From positions 186,001-250,000 of the forward strand of contig NZ_AUFT01000005.1 of the NCBI RefSeq assembly GCF_000426645.1: a stretch of 64,000 bases of DNA. The letters are read 5' to 3'. A program made the position numbers and the translations under genes. This stretch comes from Nakamurella lactea DSM 19367 (GTDB taxonomy: Bacteria; Actinomycetota; Actinomycetes; Mycobacteriales; Nakamurellaceae). Shown piece after piece: positions 30,705 through 40,451 of the stretch (position 1 is the first letter of the stretch; the number at the start of each line of letters is the position of its first letter). The notes under the pieces are model-generated. The model saw only the letters and a list, made by a program, of their open reading frames with translations. It made no database searches and was not told the origin of the DNA.

Positions 30705-32222
30705 ATGAGCGCGCGCCGGATCATGGGGACCGAAGTCGAGTACGGGATCTCTGTTCCGGGCGATCCGACGGCCAACCCGGTGATGACCTCGACCCAGGTG
30801 GTACTGGCCTACGCCGCGTCGGTGGCGGCGCCGCGGGCCCGCCGGGCCCGGTGGGACTACGAGGTGGAGTCGCCGTTGCGGGACGCCAGGGGCTATGACC
30901 TGTCGGCGCTGTTCGGGCAGTCCGTGGATCCGGACGTCGACGACCTCGGTGCGGCGAACGTCATCCTGTCCGACGGTGCGCGGCTGTACGTCGACCACGC
31001 CCATCCGGAGTTCTCCGCACCGGAAGTCACCAACCCACTGGACGCCGTGCTGTACGACAAGGCCGGCGAGCGGGTGATGGAACGGGCGGCCCTGCTCGCT
31101 TCAGCGGTGCCCGGCACCAAGGCGATCCAGATGTACAAGAACAACGTCGACGGCAAGGGCGCCAGTTACGGAACCCACGAGAACTACTTGTGCAGCCGGG
31201 AAACCATGTTCCCGCAACTGATCTCGGGGTTGATGCCGTTCTTCGCCTCGCGTCAGGTGTTCACCGGTTCGGGCCGGGTCGGGATCGGCCGGACCGGCCA
31301 GGTGGACGGTTACCAGCTGTCCCAGCGGGCCGACTACATCGAGGTCGAGGTGGGGCTGGAGACAACTCTCAAACGCGGCATCATCAACACCAGGGACGAA
31401 CCGCACGCGGACGCGGACAAGTACCGACGGCTGCACGTGATCATCGGCGATGCCAACCTCGCGGAGCTGTCCACGTACCTCAAGCTCGGCACGACGGCGA
31501 TGGTGCTGTCGCTGATCGAGGCGGGTGTCCCGTTGTCCGATCTGGAGCTCGACGGTCCGGTGTCGGCGGTGCACGCGATCTCGCACGATCCGTCGCTGAA
31601 GACCACGGTGCCGCTGGCCGACGGCCGCCGAATGACCGGTATCGACCTGCAGCGGGCCTACCACGAGCGGGCCGCCGGGTTCGTCGCAGATCGGTTCGGT
31701 GCCGACGCCGACGAGCACACGGTTGCCGTCCTCGACCGTTGGATCGATGTGCTCGACCGGCTGGACACCGACCCGATGCAGCTGGCCGGCGAATTGGACT
31801 GGCCGGCGAAACTTCGCCTGCTGGAGGGGTTCCGGCAGCGGGACGGTTTGGGTTGGGGCGCTTCGCGGCTGGCCATGGTCGACCTGCAGTACTCCGACAT
31901 CCGACTGGACAAGGGGCTGTACAACCGGCTGGTCTCCCGCGGCTCGATGAAGCGGCTGGTGAGCGAGGATGCGGTGCTGGCCGCGATGGTCGACCCGCCC
32001 GTCGACACCCGCGCCTACTTCCGTGGACGGTGCGTGTCGAAGTTCGCCGATGCGCTGGCCGCTGCCTCCTGGGACTCGGTGATCTTCGATGTCGGCCGCG
32101 AGTCGCTGGTGCGGATCCCGACAATGGAGCCGACCCGCGGTACCAGGGCGCACGTCGGTGAGCTGATGGACAACGCTGCCGACGCTGCCGAACTGGTCGA
32201 CGCGCTCACCGCCCAGCACTGA
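30705..32222 (+). CDS. dop: Pup deamidase/depupylase
   Basis: Converts the C-terminal Gln of Pup to Glu so that PafA can ligate it, and also removes Pup from substrates. 505 aa, glutamine-synthetase-like fold. Nucleotide/metal residues lie in MGTEVEYGI (7-15), the likely nucleophilic Asp97 in [13 protein letters not shown], then [18 protein letters not shown] and [14 protein letters not shown]. The insertion between residues 40 and 80 corresponds to the Dop loop that distinguishes it from PafA. It precedes pup with a separate promoter. Confidence 0.97.
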   Translation: MSARRIMGTEVEYGISVPGDPTANPVMTSTQVVLAYAASVAAPRARRARWDYEVESPLRDARGYDLSALFGQSVDPDVDDLGAANVILSDGARLYVDHAHPEFSAPEVTNPLDAVLYDKAGERVMERAALLASAVPGTKAIQMYKNNVDGKGASYGTHENYLCSRETMFPQLISGLMPFFASRQVFTGSGRVGIGRTGQVDGYQLSQRADYIEVEVGLETTLKRGIINTRDEPHADADKYRRLHVIIGDANLAELSTYLKLGTTAMVLSLIEAGVPLSDLELDGPVSAVHAISHDPSLKTTVPLADGRRMTGIDLQRAYHERAAGFVADRFGADADEHTVAVLDRWIDVLDRLDTDPMQLAGELDWPAKLRLLEGFRQRDGLGWGASRLAMVDLQYSDIRLDKGLYNRLVSRGSMKRLVSEDAVLAAMVDPPVDTRAYFRGRCVSKFADALAAASWDSVIFDVGRESLVRIPTMEPTRGTRAHVGELMDNAADAAELVDALTAQH

Positions 32223-32304
32223 TACGCCTGGCGGTCGCGCCGGTCGGCGACGAACTGGTCCGCGGCGCGGCGAGCGCCGCCCGAGCGATGTCCGCCGCGC
32301 TCGG

Positions 32305-32315
32305 TAAGGTTTGAC
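32305..32315 (+). promoter_or_regulatory. Putative pup promoter core
   Basis: TAAGGT followed by TTGAC/T, nearly identical to the string upstream of ARC (22305-22317). A start about 32317 gives a 44-nt leader with a GAGGAG ribosome binding site before the ATG at 32361. Confidence 0.45.
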
Positions 32316-32360
32316 TCAGCGGTTCGACTCGGGATCCGCCCGGGATGACGAGGAGACGAG

Positions 32361-32555
32361 ATGGCACAGGAGCAGACCACCCGGCAGGGCGGCGGCGGGG
32401 GAGACGACGAGACGCCGGGTGGCGACGCGGCCGGTCAGGAACGACGCGAGAAGCTGGCGACGGAGACCGACGACATCCTCGACGAGATCGACGACGTGCT
32501 GGAGACCAACGCGGAAGACTTCGTCCGGGCGTACGTGCAGAAGGGCGGGCAGTAA
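32361..32555 (+). CDS. pup: Prokaryotic ubiquitin-like protein Pup
   Basis: 64-aa disordered modifier that tags proteins for the proteasome. The C-terminal half has the conserved ARC-binding helix ([18 protein letters not shown]) and the tail VQKGGQ. The final Gln needs Dop deamidation before ligation. The N-terminus has a Gly-rich run. It ends 4 bp before prcB. Confidence 0.98.
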   Translation: MAQEQTTRQGGGGGDDETPGGDAAGQERREKLATETDDILDEIDDVLETNAEDFVRAYVQKGGQ

Positions 32556-32559
32556 TCCG

Positions 32560-33390
32560 ATGAGTTCGGACTGGCCGGCGCAGGCCATCCCGGCCGCGTA
32601 TCTGACCCCGGGCACCGGCTCGTTCTCCGAATTCCTTGCCCGCGCCGAACCTCAATTGCTGCCCGGGCACGGCCGCGACCTCGGTCCGCTGCCGGAGCTC
32701 AGGCACGGCACCACGGTGGTGGCACTGACCTGCGCAGACGGTGTGGTGTTGGCCGGCGATCGACGTGCCACCATGGGCAACGTGATCGCCCAGCGTGACA
32801 TTGAGAAGGTCTTCGTCACCGATTCGCACTCGGCGATCGGCATCGCCGGCACCGCCGGGATGGCTATCGAGATGGTCCGGTTGTTCCGGCTCGAACTCGA
32901 GCACTACGAGAAGATCGAGGGCGCCAAGCTCTCCCTGGACGGCAAGGCCAACCGGCTCGCGTCGATGATCAGGGGGAACCTCGGCGCCGCCCTGCAGGGG
33001 CTGGCGGTGCTGCCGCTGTTCGTCGGCTACGACCTGTCGATCTCGGACCCGACGCGGACCGGCCGGATCTACTCCTACGACGTGACCGGCGGCCGGTACG
33101 AGGAGCACGACTACTACGGCGTCGGCTCCGGGTCGACCTTCGCCAGATCGGCGTTGAAGAAGCGTTTCGTCCGCGGCAGCGACCCCGCTTCCGCCGTTCG
33201 GTTCGCCGTCGAGGCGCTGTACGACGCCGCCGACGAGGATTCGGCGACCGGCGGACCCGACCTGACCCGGCGGATCTTCCCGGTAGTGGTGACCATCGGC
33301 CGCGACGGCGCCGTCCGGTGGACCGATGAGGCGGTCGGCGAAGTCTCCGAACAGGTCGTCGCCGGCCGGATGACGAATCCGGGCGGTTGA
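32560..33390 (+). CDS. prcB: Proteasome beta subunit
   Basis: Catalytic 20S core subunit, 276 aa. A propeptide of 50 aa ends HG|TTVVAL, exposing Thr51 as the nucleophile after autoprocessing. The conserved Lys of the active site lies in DIEKVFV and the Asp in GDRRATMGN. Start ATG at 32560, 4 bp after pup. Forms the two inner heptameric rings of the proteasome. Confidence 0.97.
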   Translation: MSSDWPAQAIPAAYLTPGTGSFSEFLARAEPQLLPGHGRDLGPLPELRHGTTVVALTCADGVVLAGDRRATMGNVIAQRDIEKVFVTDSHSAIGIAGTAGMAIEMVRLFRLELEHYEKIEGAKLSLDGKANRLASMIRGNLGAALQGLAVLPLFVGYDLSISDPTRTGRIYSYDVTGGRYEEHDYYGVGSGSTFARSALKKRFVRGSDPASAVRFAVEALYDAADEDSATGGPDLTRRIFPVVVTIGRDGAVRWTDEAVGEVSEQVVAGRMTNPGG

Positions 33391-33447
33391 TCGGCGAATG
33401 AACCCGATATCCCTGTCGACGCAAGCTGATCGAGGAGCACACCGAAC

Positions 33448-34305
33448 GTGACGATGCCGATCTATGCATCGCCTGAACAGTTCATGCGGGACCGGTCCGA
33501 CTACGCCCGCAAGGGCATCGCGCGCGGCCGGAGTGTGGTCGCGGTGATCTTCTCCGGTGGCGTGCTGTTCGTCGCCGAGAACCCGTCGCCGACCCTGCAC
33601 AAGGTCTCGGAGATCTACGACCGGATCGGTTTCGCGGCCACCGGGCGGTACAACGAGTACGAGAACCTGCGGACGGCCGGCATCCGGTTGGCCGACGTCC
33701 GCGGCTATTCCTACGACCGGGGCGACGTCACCGGGCGGTGGCTGGCGAACGCCTACGCGCAGACGCTCGGCTCGGTGTTCTCCGAGCACTCCAAGCCGTT
33801 GGAGGTCGAACTCTGCGTCGCCGAGGTGGGACCGCCGGACGGACCCACCGACGGGACGGCCGACCAGCTCTACCGGATCAGCTACGACGGATCGATGTTC
33901 GACGAGCCACGATTCGTCGTGATGGGCGGCGTCACAGAGCCGGTGGCCGCGGCGCTGGAGGCGACCTTCGCCGACGGCTGGGACCTGCCGACCGCGATGC
34001 GTTCCTGCGCGGCAGCGCTGGGCTCGGCCGCCGACGGGACGAAGCGGGTGCTGTCCCCGGCGCAGCTGGAGGTCGCCGTGCTGGACCGGCGCCTGCTCGG
34101 CCGGACCTTCCGGCGGCTGGACGATGTCGCGGTCGCGGGGATCCTCGCCACCGACACACCCGACGCCGCGGACGAGGCGACAACCGACGGTGGACATCCC
34201 GCCGAATCCACCGAATCGACCGGACCCGCCGAGCCGACCGAACCCGCCGAACCGGAATTCCCCGACGGCGACGGGGCAGGTGACCCCGCGGGGGGCCAGG
34301 AATGA
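33448..34305 (+). CDS. prcA: Proteasome alpha subunit with long acidic tail
   Basis: Outer-ring subunit that gates the 20S core and docks ARC. 285 aa, starting (V)[22 protein letters not shown], split as [19 protein letters not shown], the typical N-terminal gate. The core ends around [15 protein letters not shown]; the last 55 residues are an acidic, Pro/Glu/Thr-rich tail ([20 protein letters not shown]) not needed for the fold. GAGGAG lies upstream of the GTG. Its TGA overlaps the following CNNM gene start, so those genes are translationally coupled to the core. Confidence 0.96.
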   Translation: MTMPIYASPEQFMRDRSDYARKGIARGRSVVAVIFSGGVLFVAENPSPTLHKVSEIYDRIGFAATGRYNEYENLRTAGIRLADVRGYSYDRGDVTGRWLANAYAQTLGSVFSEHSKPLEVELCVAEVGPPDGPTDGTADQLYRISYDGSMFDEPRFVVMGGVTEPVAAALEATFADGWDLPTAMRSCAAALGSAADGTKRVLSPAQLEVAVLDRRLLGRTFRRLDDVAVAGILATDTPDAADEATTDGGHPAESTESTGPAEPTEPAEPEFPDGDGAGDPAGGQE

Positions 34306-35711
34306 TCACCGAGTGGGTCCTGCTGGGGGTCGGACTCGTGCTGATCGCTTTCACCGCGCTCTACGTGGCCGCCGAGTTCAGTTTCGTCACCGTCGACCGG
34401 GCAACGGTCAACAGACAGGCCGCCGAGGGGGACGGGCGGGCCAGATCGCTGTCGCTGGCGCTGAAGTCGCTGTCCACCCAACTGTCCGGCGCCCAGGTCG
34501 GGATCACCGTCACCACCTTGGCGCTGGGCTTCGTCATGCAGCCGTCGTTGGCGGCATTGTTGTCCGGCCCTTTGCAGAGCATCGGACTGAATCATGCGAC
34601 CGCGGAGTCGATCGCCGTCGCCATCGCGCTGATCGTGGCCACCGCGCTGTCGATGGTGTTCGGCGAGCTGGTGCCGAAGAACATCGCGATCGCCGAGCCG
34701 ATGGACACCGCAAAGGCCATCGTCACCCCGATGCGGTTGTCCACCATGCTGTTCCGACCGCTGATCTGGGTGCTCAACGGCGTCGCTAATGGCGTCCTGC
34801 GGTTGTTCGGTGTCGAGCCGCAGGAGGAGCTGCGCTCCGCCCGAACCAGCGAGGAACTGGAGTCGCTGGTCCGACGGTCCGGCGCCCAGGGCACCCTGGA
34901 GCGACCGACCGCCGGGCTGTTGGCCAGGTCGATCTCCTTCTCCGACAAGACCGCCCAGGACGTGCTGACGCCGCGGCCGCGGGTGCGGTTCGTCAAGTCC
35001 ACCGATTCGGCTGACGACATCATCGCCGCCGGGATCCAGACCGGTCACTCACGCTTCCCGGTGTCCGGCGAGGACAGCGACGACGTGGTGGGGCTGGTGC
35101 ATCTCAAACGTGCGGTGGCCGTTCCGCCGGACGAGCGCGGCGGAGTACATGCCGCCCAGTTGATGGTGGACGTGCCGGTGGTACCGGAGACGATTCCGCT
35201 GGACGATCTGCTCGACCAGCTCCGGGCGCGCGGCCTGCAGATGGCGGTGGTGGTCGACGAGTACGGCGGCACCGCGGGGATTCTCACCCTTGAGGACGTG
35301 GTCGAGGAGCTGGTCGGCGAGATCACCGACGAGCACGACCCGGTGGCCGGGCGCGGCGAACGTCTGGCCGACGGTACCTGGCTGCTGACCGGCAACCTAC
35401 GACCGGACGAGATCGAGGAGATCACCGGTATCGCCCTGCCGGAGTCCGGCGCCTACGAGACCGTGGCCGGCCTACTGGTCAGCCGGCTCGGCCGGTTGGC
35501 CGCCGTCGGCGATCACGTCGAGGTGGACGCGTACGCCGCCGCCGACGCGGTGCTCGGCGCGCTGAGCGACGGCCTGCGGTTGGAGGCCGACACCGAGGAC
35601 GATCTGCCCAGGGCGGTCACCGTCCGGTTGACCGCTCGCGAGGTGGACCGCCGCCGGGTCGACGTGGTGCAGCTGTCCAGCATCGATCCCGGACGGGGGC
35701 ACCAGTCGTGA
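34302..35711 (+). CDS. CNNM/CorC-type transporter (CNNM + CBS pair + CorC_HlyC)
   Basis: 469-aa membrane protein. N-terminal CNNM (DUF21) membrane domain of about 190 aa with three or four spans and the core [14 protein letters not shown] and [14 protein letters not shown]; then a CBS pair ([40 protein letters not shown]); then a CorC_HlyC domain ([20 protein letters not shown]). Homologues are linked to Mg2+ or Co2+ efflux. ATG overlaps prcA stop; its own stop overlaps the next paralogue's start. Confidence 0.93.
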   Translation: MITEWVLLGVGLVLIAFTALYVAAEFSFVTVDRATVNRQAAEGDGRARSLSLALKSLSTQLSGAQVGITVTTLALGFVMQPSLAALLSGPLQSIGLNHATAESIAVAIALIVATALSMVFGELVPKNIAIAEPMDTAKAIVTPMRLSTMLFRPLIWVLNGVANGVLRLFGVEPQEELRSARTSEELESLVRRSGAQGTLERPTAGLLARSISFSDKTAQDVLTPRPRVRFVKSTDSADDIIAAGIQTGHSRFPVSGEDSDDVVGLVHLKRAVAVPPDERGGVHAAQLMVDVPVVPETIPLDDLLDQLRARGLQMAVVVDEYGGTAGILTLEDVVEELVGEITDEHDPVAGRGERLADGTWLLTGNLRPDEIEEITGIALPESGAYETVAGLLVSRLGRLAAVGDHVEVDAYAAADAVLGALSDGLRLEADTEDDLPRAVTVRLTAREVDRRRVDVVQLSSIDPGRGHQS

Positions 35712-36865
35712 CCGGGCAGATCCTGCTGATCGGGCTGGTGATTCTGCTGTTGTTCGTCAGCGCGTTCTTCGTGGCGGCCGAGTTCGCGCTGGTATCGGCC
35801 CGGCGCACCGTCGTCGAGCCGTTGGCCGTGCACAGCGCCAGGGCCAGGGTGACGCTGCGCGCGATGGAGGACGTGTCGCTGATGATGGCGACCGCCCAGC
35901 TGGGCATCACCCTGTGCGGGGTGCTGCTCGGTGCGCTCGGCGAACCCGCGGTGGCCACCGTCCTCGAGCCGCTGTTCCACCGGCTCGGTGTTCCCGAGTC
36001 GGCGTTGCATCCGGTGTCGTTGGTGATCGCGCTGCTGTTGGTGGTGTCCGCGCACGTCGCGCTCGGCGAGATGGTGCCGAAGAACCTGGCGCTGACCGAT
36101 CCTGAGCGCACCGCGATGCTGCTGGCGCCGCCGCTGCGCGCCATCGCCGTCGGCCTCGGCCCGCTTGTGCGCGGCCTCAACACCTTCGCCAACCTGGTGG
36201 TCAGGGCCACCGGACGGCAGCCGAAGGACGAGGTGAGCTCGACGTTCACCAGGGAGGAGGTGGCCGGCCTGGTCGCCGAGTCCCGCGCCGAGGGCCTGCT
36301 GGACGCCGAGGAACACCAGCTGATCACCTCGGCGCTGCACTTCGAATCTGGCACCCTGAACTCGGTGTTGCTGCCGGACGACGAGGTGGTGGCGCTCGAC
36401 GAGGGGACCACCGCGGCCGAGGTGGAAAAGATGTGTGCCCGCACCGGATTCTCCCGGTTCCCGATCCGCGACGCGCAGGGCCGGTACATCGGATACGTGC
36501 ACATCAGGGACGTGATGGCGGTACCGCCGGAGCACCGCGACGATCCGCTGCCCGCCGAGACGATCAGGGTGCTGCCGGCATTCGCCGAGGGCACCGAGCT
36601 GCGGGCCGTACTGGACCGGATGCGCCGGGCCGGCGCCCACCTGGCCCAGGTCGCCGCCGATCCCACCGGCGGCCAGGCACAGCGGTTGGCCGGGCGGGTG
36701 GTGGCGATCCCGATGCCGGACCGCCGGCGCGGCCTGGTGATGCTCGAGGACGTCATCGAGGAACTGGTCGGCGACATCGGCGACGCCACCAGGCGCCGTC
36801 CGGAGCCAAGACAGCAGCCGGCGCCGCCGGACGGTCCCGCCCGGCCGCCGGGCGCGCTGGAATAG
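35708..36865 (+). CDS. CNNM/CBS membrane protein lacking CorC_HlyC domain
   Basis: 385-aa paralogue of the preceding gene: CNNM membrane domain (FFVAAEFALVSARR; TAQLGITLCGVLLGALGEP; LGEMVPKNLALTDPE), a CBS pair, then ending in VEELVGDIG-type sequence (EDVIEELVGDIGDATRR) with a Pro-rich tail. The CorC_HlyC domain present in the first copy is absent. Paired genes of this kind probably form hetero-oligomers. GTG start overlaps the previous stop (GTGA). It ends 9 bp before pafA, and its stop codon forms part of the pafA -10. Confidence 0.92.
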   Translation: MTGQILLIGLVILLLFVSAFFVAAEFALVSARRTVVEPLAVHSARARVTLRAMEDVSLMMATAQLGITLCGVLLGALGEPAVATVLEPLFHRLGVPESALHPVSLVIALLLVVSAHVALGEMVPKNLALTDPERTAMLLAPPLRAIAVGLGPLVRGLNTFANLVVRATGRQPKDEVSSTFTREEVAGLVAESRAEGLLDAEEHQLITSALHFESGTLNSVLLPDDEVVALDEGTTAAEVEKMCARTGFSRFPIRDAQGRYIGYVHIRDVMAVPPEHRDDPLPAETIRVLPAFAEGTELRAVLDRMRRAGAHLAQVAADPTGGQAQRLAGRVVAIPMPDRRRGLVMLEDVIEELVGDIGDATRRRPEPRQQPAPPDGPARPPGALE

Positions 36866-36868
36866 GCT
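36863..36868 (+). promoter_or_regulatory. Putative -10 of leaderless pafA
   Basis: TAGGCT lies 12 bases before the pafA ATG; its TAG is also the stop codon of the preceding CNNM gene. Confidence 0.5.
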
Positions 36869-36874
36869 GGGCCG

Positions 36875-38233
36875 ATGCGCCGACGGATCATGGGACTGGA
36901 AACCGAGTTCGGCATCACCTGCACGTTCCACGGCCAACGCCGGCTCTCACCGGACGAGGTGGCCCGGTACCTGTTCCGGCGGGTGGTTGCCTGGGGTCGG
37001 TCGTCGAACGTGTTCCTGCGCAACGGGTCCCGGCTCTACCTGGATGTCGGTTCGCATCCGGAGTACGCGACCGCCGAGTGCGACGACCTGCCCACACTGA
37101 TCGCCCACGACAAGGCCGGGGAGCGAATCCTGCAGGACCTGGTGGTGGACGCCGAGGGCCGGCTCGCCGAGGAGGGGATCGGCGGCGATATCTACCTGTT
37201 CAAGAACAACACCGACTCCGCCGGCAACTCCTACGGCTGCCACGAGAACTTCCTGATCTCCCGGTCCGGTGAATTCTCCCGGATCGCCGACGGCTTGATC
37301 CCGTTCCTGGTGACCAGGCAACTGATCGCCGGAGCGGGCAAGGTACTGCAATCGCCCCGCGGGGCCGGCTACTGCCTGTCGCAGCGGGCCGACCACATCT
37401 GGGAGGGCGTGTCCTCGGCGACGACCCGGTCGCGTCCGATCATCAATACCCGCGACGAGCCGCACGCCGACGCCGAGCGCTACCGCCGGCTGCACGTGAT
37501 CGTCGGCGATTCGAACATGTGCGAGACCACCACCCTGGTCAAGGTCGGCAGTGCCGCGCTGGTGCTGGAGATGATCGAGGCGGGCGTCCCGCTGAAGGAC
37601 TTCACGTTCGAGAACCCGATCAGGGCGATCAGGGAGATCTCGCACGACATCACCGGCCGCCGGCCGGTCCGGCTGGCCGCCGGTGGCGAGGTGTCGGCGC
37701 TGGACGCGCAGATCGACTACTTCACCAGGGCCAGGGACTTCGTCGCCGAGCGGGGGAGCGATCCGGTCACCGACCGGGTGCTGGATCTGTGGGGACGCAC
37801 CCTGAATGCGGTCGAGTCCGACGACCTGTCCAGCATCGACACGGAGATCGACTGGGCCATCAAGAAGCGGCTGATCGACGCCTACGCCACCCGCAACGGG
37901 CTGGACCTCGACCACCCGCGGATCGCGCAGTTGGACCTCACCTACCACGACGTGCGGCCCGGCCGCGGCGTCTTCAGCCTGCTGCAGGCGAAGGGCCGGG
38001 CGGCCAGGGTGGTCACCGACGACGACATCGTGGCCGCCGAGAGCATCCCGCCGCAGACCACCAGGGCAAAACTGCGCGGCGAGTTCGTCACCGCCGCCCA
38101 GCAGGCCGGCCGGGACTACACCGTCGACTGGGTACACCTGAAACTCAACGACCAGGCGCAGCGGACGGTGTTGCTGAAGGATCCGTTCAAGGCGACCGAC
38201 GAACGGGTGGCGCGGCTCATCGAGACCATGTGA
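36875..38233 (+). CDS. pafA: Pup-protein ligase
   Basis: Ligates deamidated Pup to substrate lysines using ATP. 452 aa, glutamine-synthetase-like. It opens [16 protein letters not shown] with the metal/nucleotide Glu residues at 9 and 11; the catalytic base is probably Asp57 in [16 protein letters not shown]; nucleotide contacts lie in [20 protein letters not shown], given as [17 protein letters not shown]. No Dop-type loop. Homology with dop at 30705 is evident over the whole length. Confidence 0.97.
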   Translation: MRRRIMGLETEFGITCTFHGQRRLSPDEVARYLFRRVVAWGRSSNVFLRNGSRLYLDVGSHPEYATAECDDLPTLIAHDKAGERILQDLVVDAEGRLAEEGIGGDIYLFKNNTDSAGNSYGCHENFLISRSGEFSRIADGLIPFLVTRQLIAGAGKVLQSPRGAGYCLSQRADHIWEGVSSATTRSRPIINTRDEPHADAERYRRLHVIVGDSNMCETTTLVKVGSAALVLEMIEAGVPLKDFTFENPIRAIREISHDITGRRPVRLAAGGEVSALDAQIDYFTRARDFVAERGSDPVTDRVLDLWGRTLNAVESDDLSSIDTEIDWAIKKRLIDAYATRNGLDLDHPRIAQLDLTYHDVRPGRGVFSLLQAKGRAARVVTDDDIVAAESIPPQTTRAKLRGEFVTAAQQAGRDYTVDWVHLKLNDQAQRTVLLKDPFKATDERVARLIETM

Positions 38234-38266
38234 GGCCGGTGCACCGGGCTGGAGCTCCGCGCACCA

Positions 38267-38272
38267 TAGAGT
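38267..38272 (+). promoter_or_regulatory. Putative -10 of leaderless pafB
   Basis: TAGAGT lies 12 bases before the GTG at 38279, with no ribosome binding site. Confidence 0.45.
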
Positions 38273-38278
38273 GGTCCG

Positions 38279-39331
38279 GTGGCACAATTACCCACCGCGG
38301 CAAAGGCCGAGCGGCTGCTCAACCTGGTGATCGCCCTGGTGAACACCCGGCAGTTCCGGTCGGCCGGCTGGATCCGGCGCAACGTAGCCGGCTACGCGGA
38401 TGCCCCGAACCACGAGGCGTTCTCCCGGATGTTCGAACGCGACAAGACCGAGCTGCGCGAGCTGAACGTGCCGCTGGAGACCGACGGCGACGACGGCTAT
38501 CGCATTCCGCCGCATGAGTTCTCGCTGCCGGAACTCACCTTCACCCCGGAGGAGACGGCGGCCGTCGGCCTGGCCGCGCGACTGTGGGCGACCACCTCGC
38601 TGGCCTCGGCCGGCGAGCAGGCCCTGCGCAAACTCCGCGACGCCACCGATCCCGACGCCACCGATCCTGACGCCACCGGTCCGGACGCCACCGATCGGAA
38701 CGCGAACGGATCTGCCGACGGCCCAGGACTGTCGGCCCGCGGACTGCTGCTGCAGCCGCGGGTGCGCACCGCCGATCCGGCGTTCGGCCCGCTGCGGGCG
38801 GCCGCCCTGGCCCGGCGCCAGGTGCGATTCGGCTACCGCAAGTCGGCCACCGACGAGCCGGAATCCCGCAAGGTGCAGCCCTGGGGCCTGGTGTCCTTCC
38901 GTGGCCGCTGGTACGTCATCGGGTACGACCTGGATCGTCAGCAGCAGCGGACCTTCCGGCTGTCTCGGATCGTCGGCGACGTCACCGCATCAGGCCGGGC
39001 CGGCGCGTACCTGCCGCCGGCCGAGCTGGACCTGATGGAGGAGGTCCGGCGCAGCGCCGAGCAGCCCGTGGAGCGCAGCGCGCAGGTGCGGGTCCGGCCC
39101 GGCCGGGCGGTCGGGCTGCGGCGCGGAGCAGCACTGATCAGTGCGGCCACCGGCGACACCGGCGCCGAGGGTTTCGACGTGTTGCGGATCCCGATCGCCG
39201 GGCTGTGGGCGACGGCCAGGGAGATCGCTGCCTGCGGAGCTGACGTCCAGGTGCTGGAGCCGGCCGACCTGCGGGACGCGGTCATCCGGCTGCTGCAGGG
39301 GTCGCTGGCCCTGGCCGGGGATCGAAGGTGA
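38279..39331 (+). CDS. pafB: WYL-domain regulator PafB
   Basis: DNA-damage response activator acting with PafC; in mycobacteria PafBC drives most LexA-independent induction. 350 aa: N-terminal winged helix (FRSAGWIRRNVAGY), WYL domain (RRQVRFGYRKSATDEPES; GRWYVIGYDLDRQQQRTFRL) and C-terminal WCX-like domain. The linker holds a tandem 15-nt expansion (DPDATDPDATGPDATD). Four-bp overlap with pafC (GTGA). Confidence 0.93.
   Translation: MAQLPTAAKAERLLNLVIALVNTRQFRSAGWIRRNVAGYADAPNHEAFSRMFERDKTELRELNVPLETDGDDGYRIPPHEFSLPELTFTPEETAAVGLAARLWATTSLASAGEQALRKLRDATDPDATDPDATGPDATDRNANGSADGPGLSARGLLLQPRVRTADPAFGPLRAAALARRQVRFGYRKSATDEPESRKVQPWGLVSFRGRWYVIGYDLDRQQQRTFRLSRIVGDVTASGRAGAYLPPAELDLMEEVRRSAEQPVERSAQVRVRPGRAVGLRRGAALISAATGDTGAEGFDVLRIPIAGLWATAREIAACGADVQVLEPADLRDAVIRLLQGSLALAGDRR
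38639..38698 (+). repeat. Tandem 15-nt repeat inside pafB
   Basis: Four units of gacgccaccgatcc(c/t/g), at 38639-38653, 38654-38668, 38669-38683 and 38684-38698, coding for D-A-T-D/G-P/R units. The length is a multiple of three, so it expands the linker without shifting frame. Confidence 0.9.
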
Positions 39332-40338
39332 ACGAGACCGCCGCCCAGCGGCTGTCGCGGGTGATGTCGATGGTGCCGTACATCGCGCGCCGGCCGGGCG
39401 TCTCGATGACCGAGATCGCCGCCGAGTACGGCGTCGAGGTCGAGCAGGTGACCGCCGACCTCAACCTGCTGATGGTCTGCGGCCTGCCCGGCTACTACCC
39501 GGACGACCTGATCGACGTGGTGCTGGACGAGGACGGCGGCACCGTGTCGATGGGGTTCCAGGCCGGGTTGGAGCGCCCGGTCAAACTCACCGGTGACGAA
39601 GCGGTCGCTTTGACCGCCGCGTTGCGGGCGCTGGCCGACCTGCCCGGCCTGCTCGACGCCGGTGCCGTGCAGTCGGCGCTGACGAAACTGGAGCGGGCCG
39701 GCGGCGGCGCGGCTGCCGCAGCGGTCCGGGTCGCCGCGGGCGAGGACGCACCGGCGCTGGCCACCGTGCGGACTGCGGTGGAATCGGGCCGCCGGCTCTG
39801 GATGCGCTACTACACGGCGTCCAGGGACGCCGTCAGCGAGCGCGAGGTCGACCCGTTCCGGCTGCTGCTGACGGAGGGGCACACCTATCTGGAGGCCTAC
39901 TGCCACACCGCAGGCGCTGTCCGGAACTTCCGGGTCGACCGGATCGACGAGGCGAGGGTGCTGGACGAACCGGCGCAGAGCACGCTCTGGCTCGAGACCA
40001 CCGTCCCGGACCGGATGTTCCACCCCGGCCTGGACAGCTCCCCGGTCACCGTGCGGTTGGCCAGCGGCGCCCAGTGGATCGCCGAGTACTACCTGGTCAC
40101 CAGCAGCGAACCGGTGCTGGCGAACGGCGAGCCGACCGGCGACATCGAGGTGAGCATCCCGGCCACCAGCGACGAATGGCTGATCCGGCTGGTGCTGTCA
40201 CTGGGCGGCGCCGCGGTCATCGTCGACCGGCCCGATCTGGCCGCCGAGGTCGGCCGACGCGCGGCGGCGGCGCTGGCCGGCTACCGGTCCGAGGACGACC
40301 GAATTCCGGACGAGGAGACCACAGCGCCGGGTCTCTGA
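39328..40338 (+). CDS. pafC: WYL-domain regulator PafC
   Basis: Partner of PafB, 336 aa. N-terminal HTH (VSMTEIAAEYGVEVEQVTAD), WYL domain (RRLWMRYYTASRDAVSEREV; EAYCHTAGAVRNFRVDRID) and WCX-type C-terminus. GTG start overlaps the pafB stop. The pair probably responds to DNA damage and controls repair genes. Confidence 0.93.
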   Translation: MNETAAQRLSRVMSMVPYIARRPGVSMTEIAAEYGVEVEQVTADLNLLMVCGLPGYYPDDLIDVVLDEDGGTVSMGFQAGLERPVKLTGDEAVALTAALRALADLPGLLDAGAVQSALTKLERAGGGAAAAAVRVAAGEDAPALATVRTAVESGRRLWMRYYTASRDAVSEREVDPFRLLLTEGHTYLEAYCHTAGAVRNFRVDRIDEARVLDEPAQSTLWLETTVPDRMFHPGLDSSPVTVRLASGAQWIAEYYLVTSSEPVLANGEPTGDIEVSIPATSDEWLIRLVLSLGGAAVIVDRPDLAAEVGRRAAAALAGYRSEDDRIPDEETTAPGL

Positions 40339-40349
40339 CGGCGGATCAG

Positions 40350-40355
40350 TAGGAT
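40350..40355 (+). promoter_or_regulatory. Putative tatC promoter -10
   Basis: TAGGAT in the 113-bp pafC-tatC gap. A start near 40362 gives a long leader with GAGGGAG before the TTG start. Confidence 0.3.
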
Positions 40356-40451
40356 CGGCGTCATCCGGGGCGTGCGCGGCGGCCGGGTCGGCCGCATTGC
40401 GGGCCCGAGCGGTACCGGACCCGGTCCGGCTGAAGACGAGGGAGACCGGCG

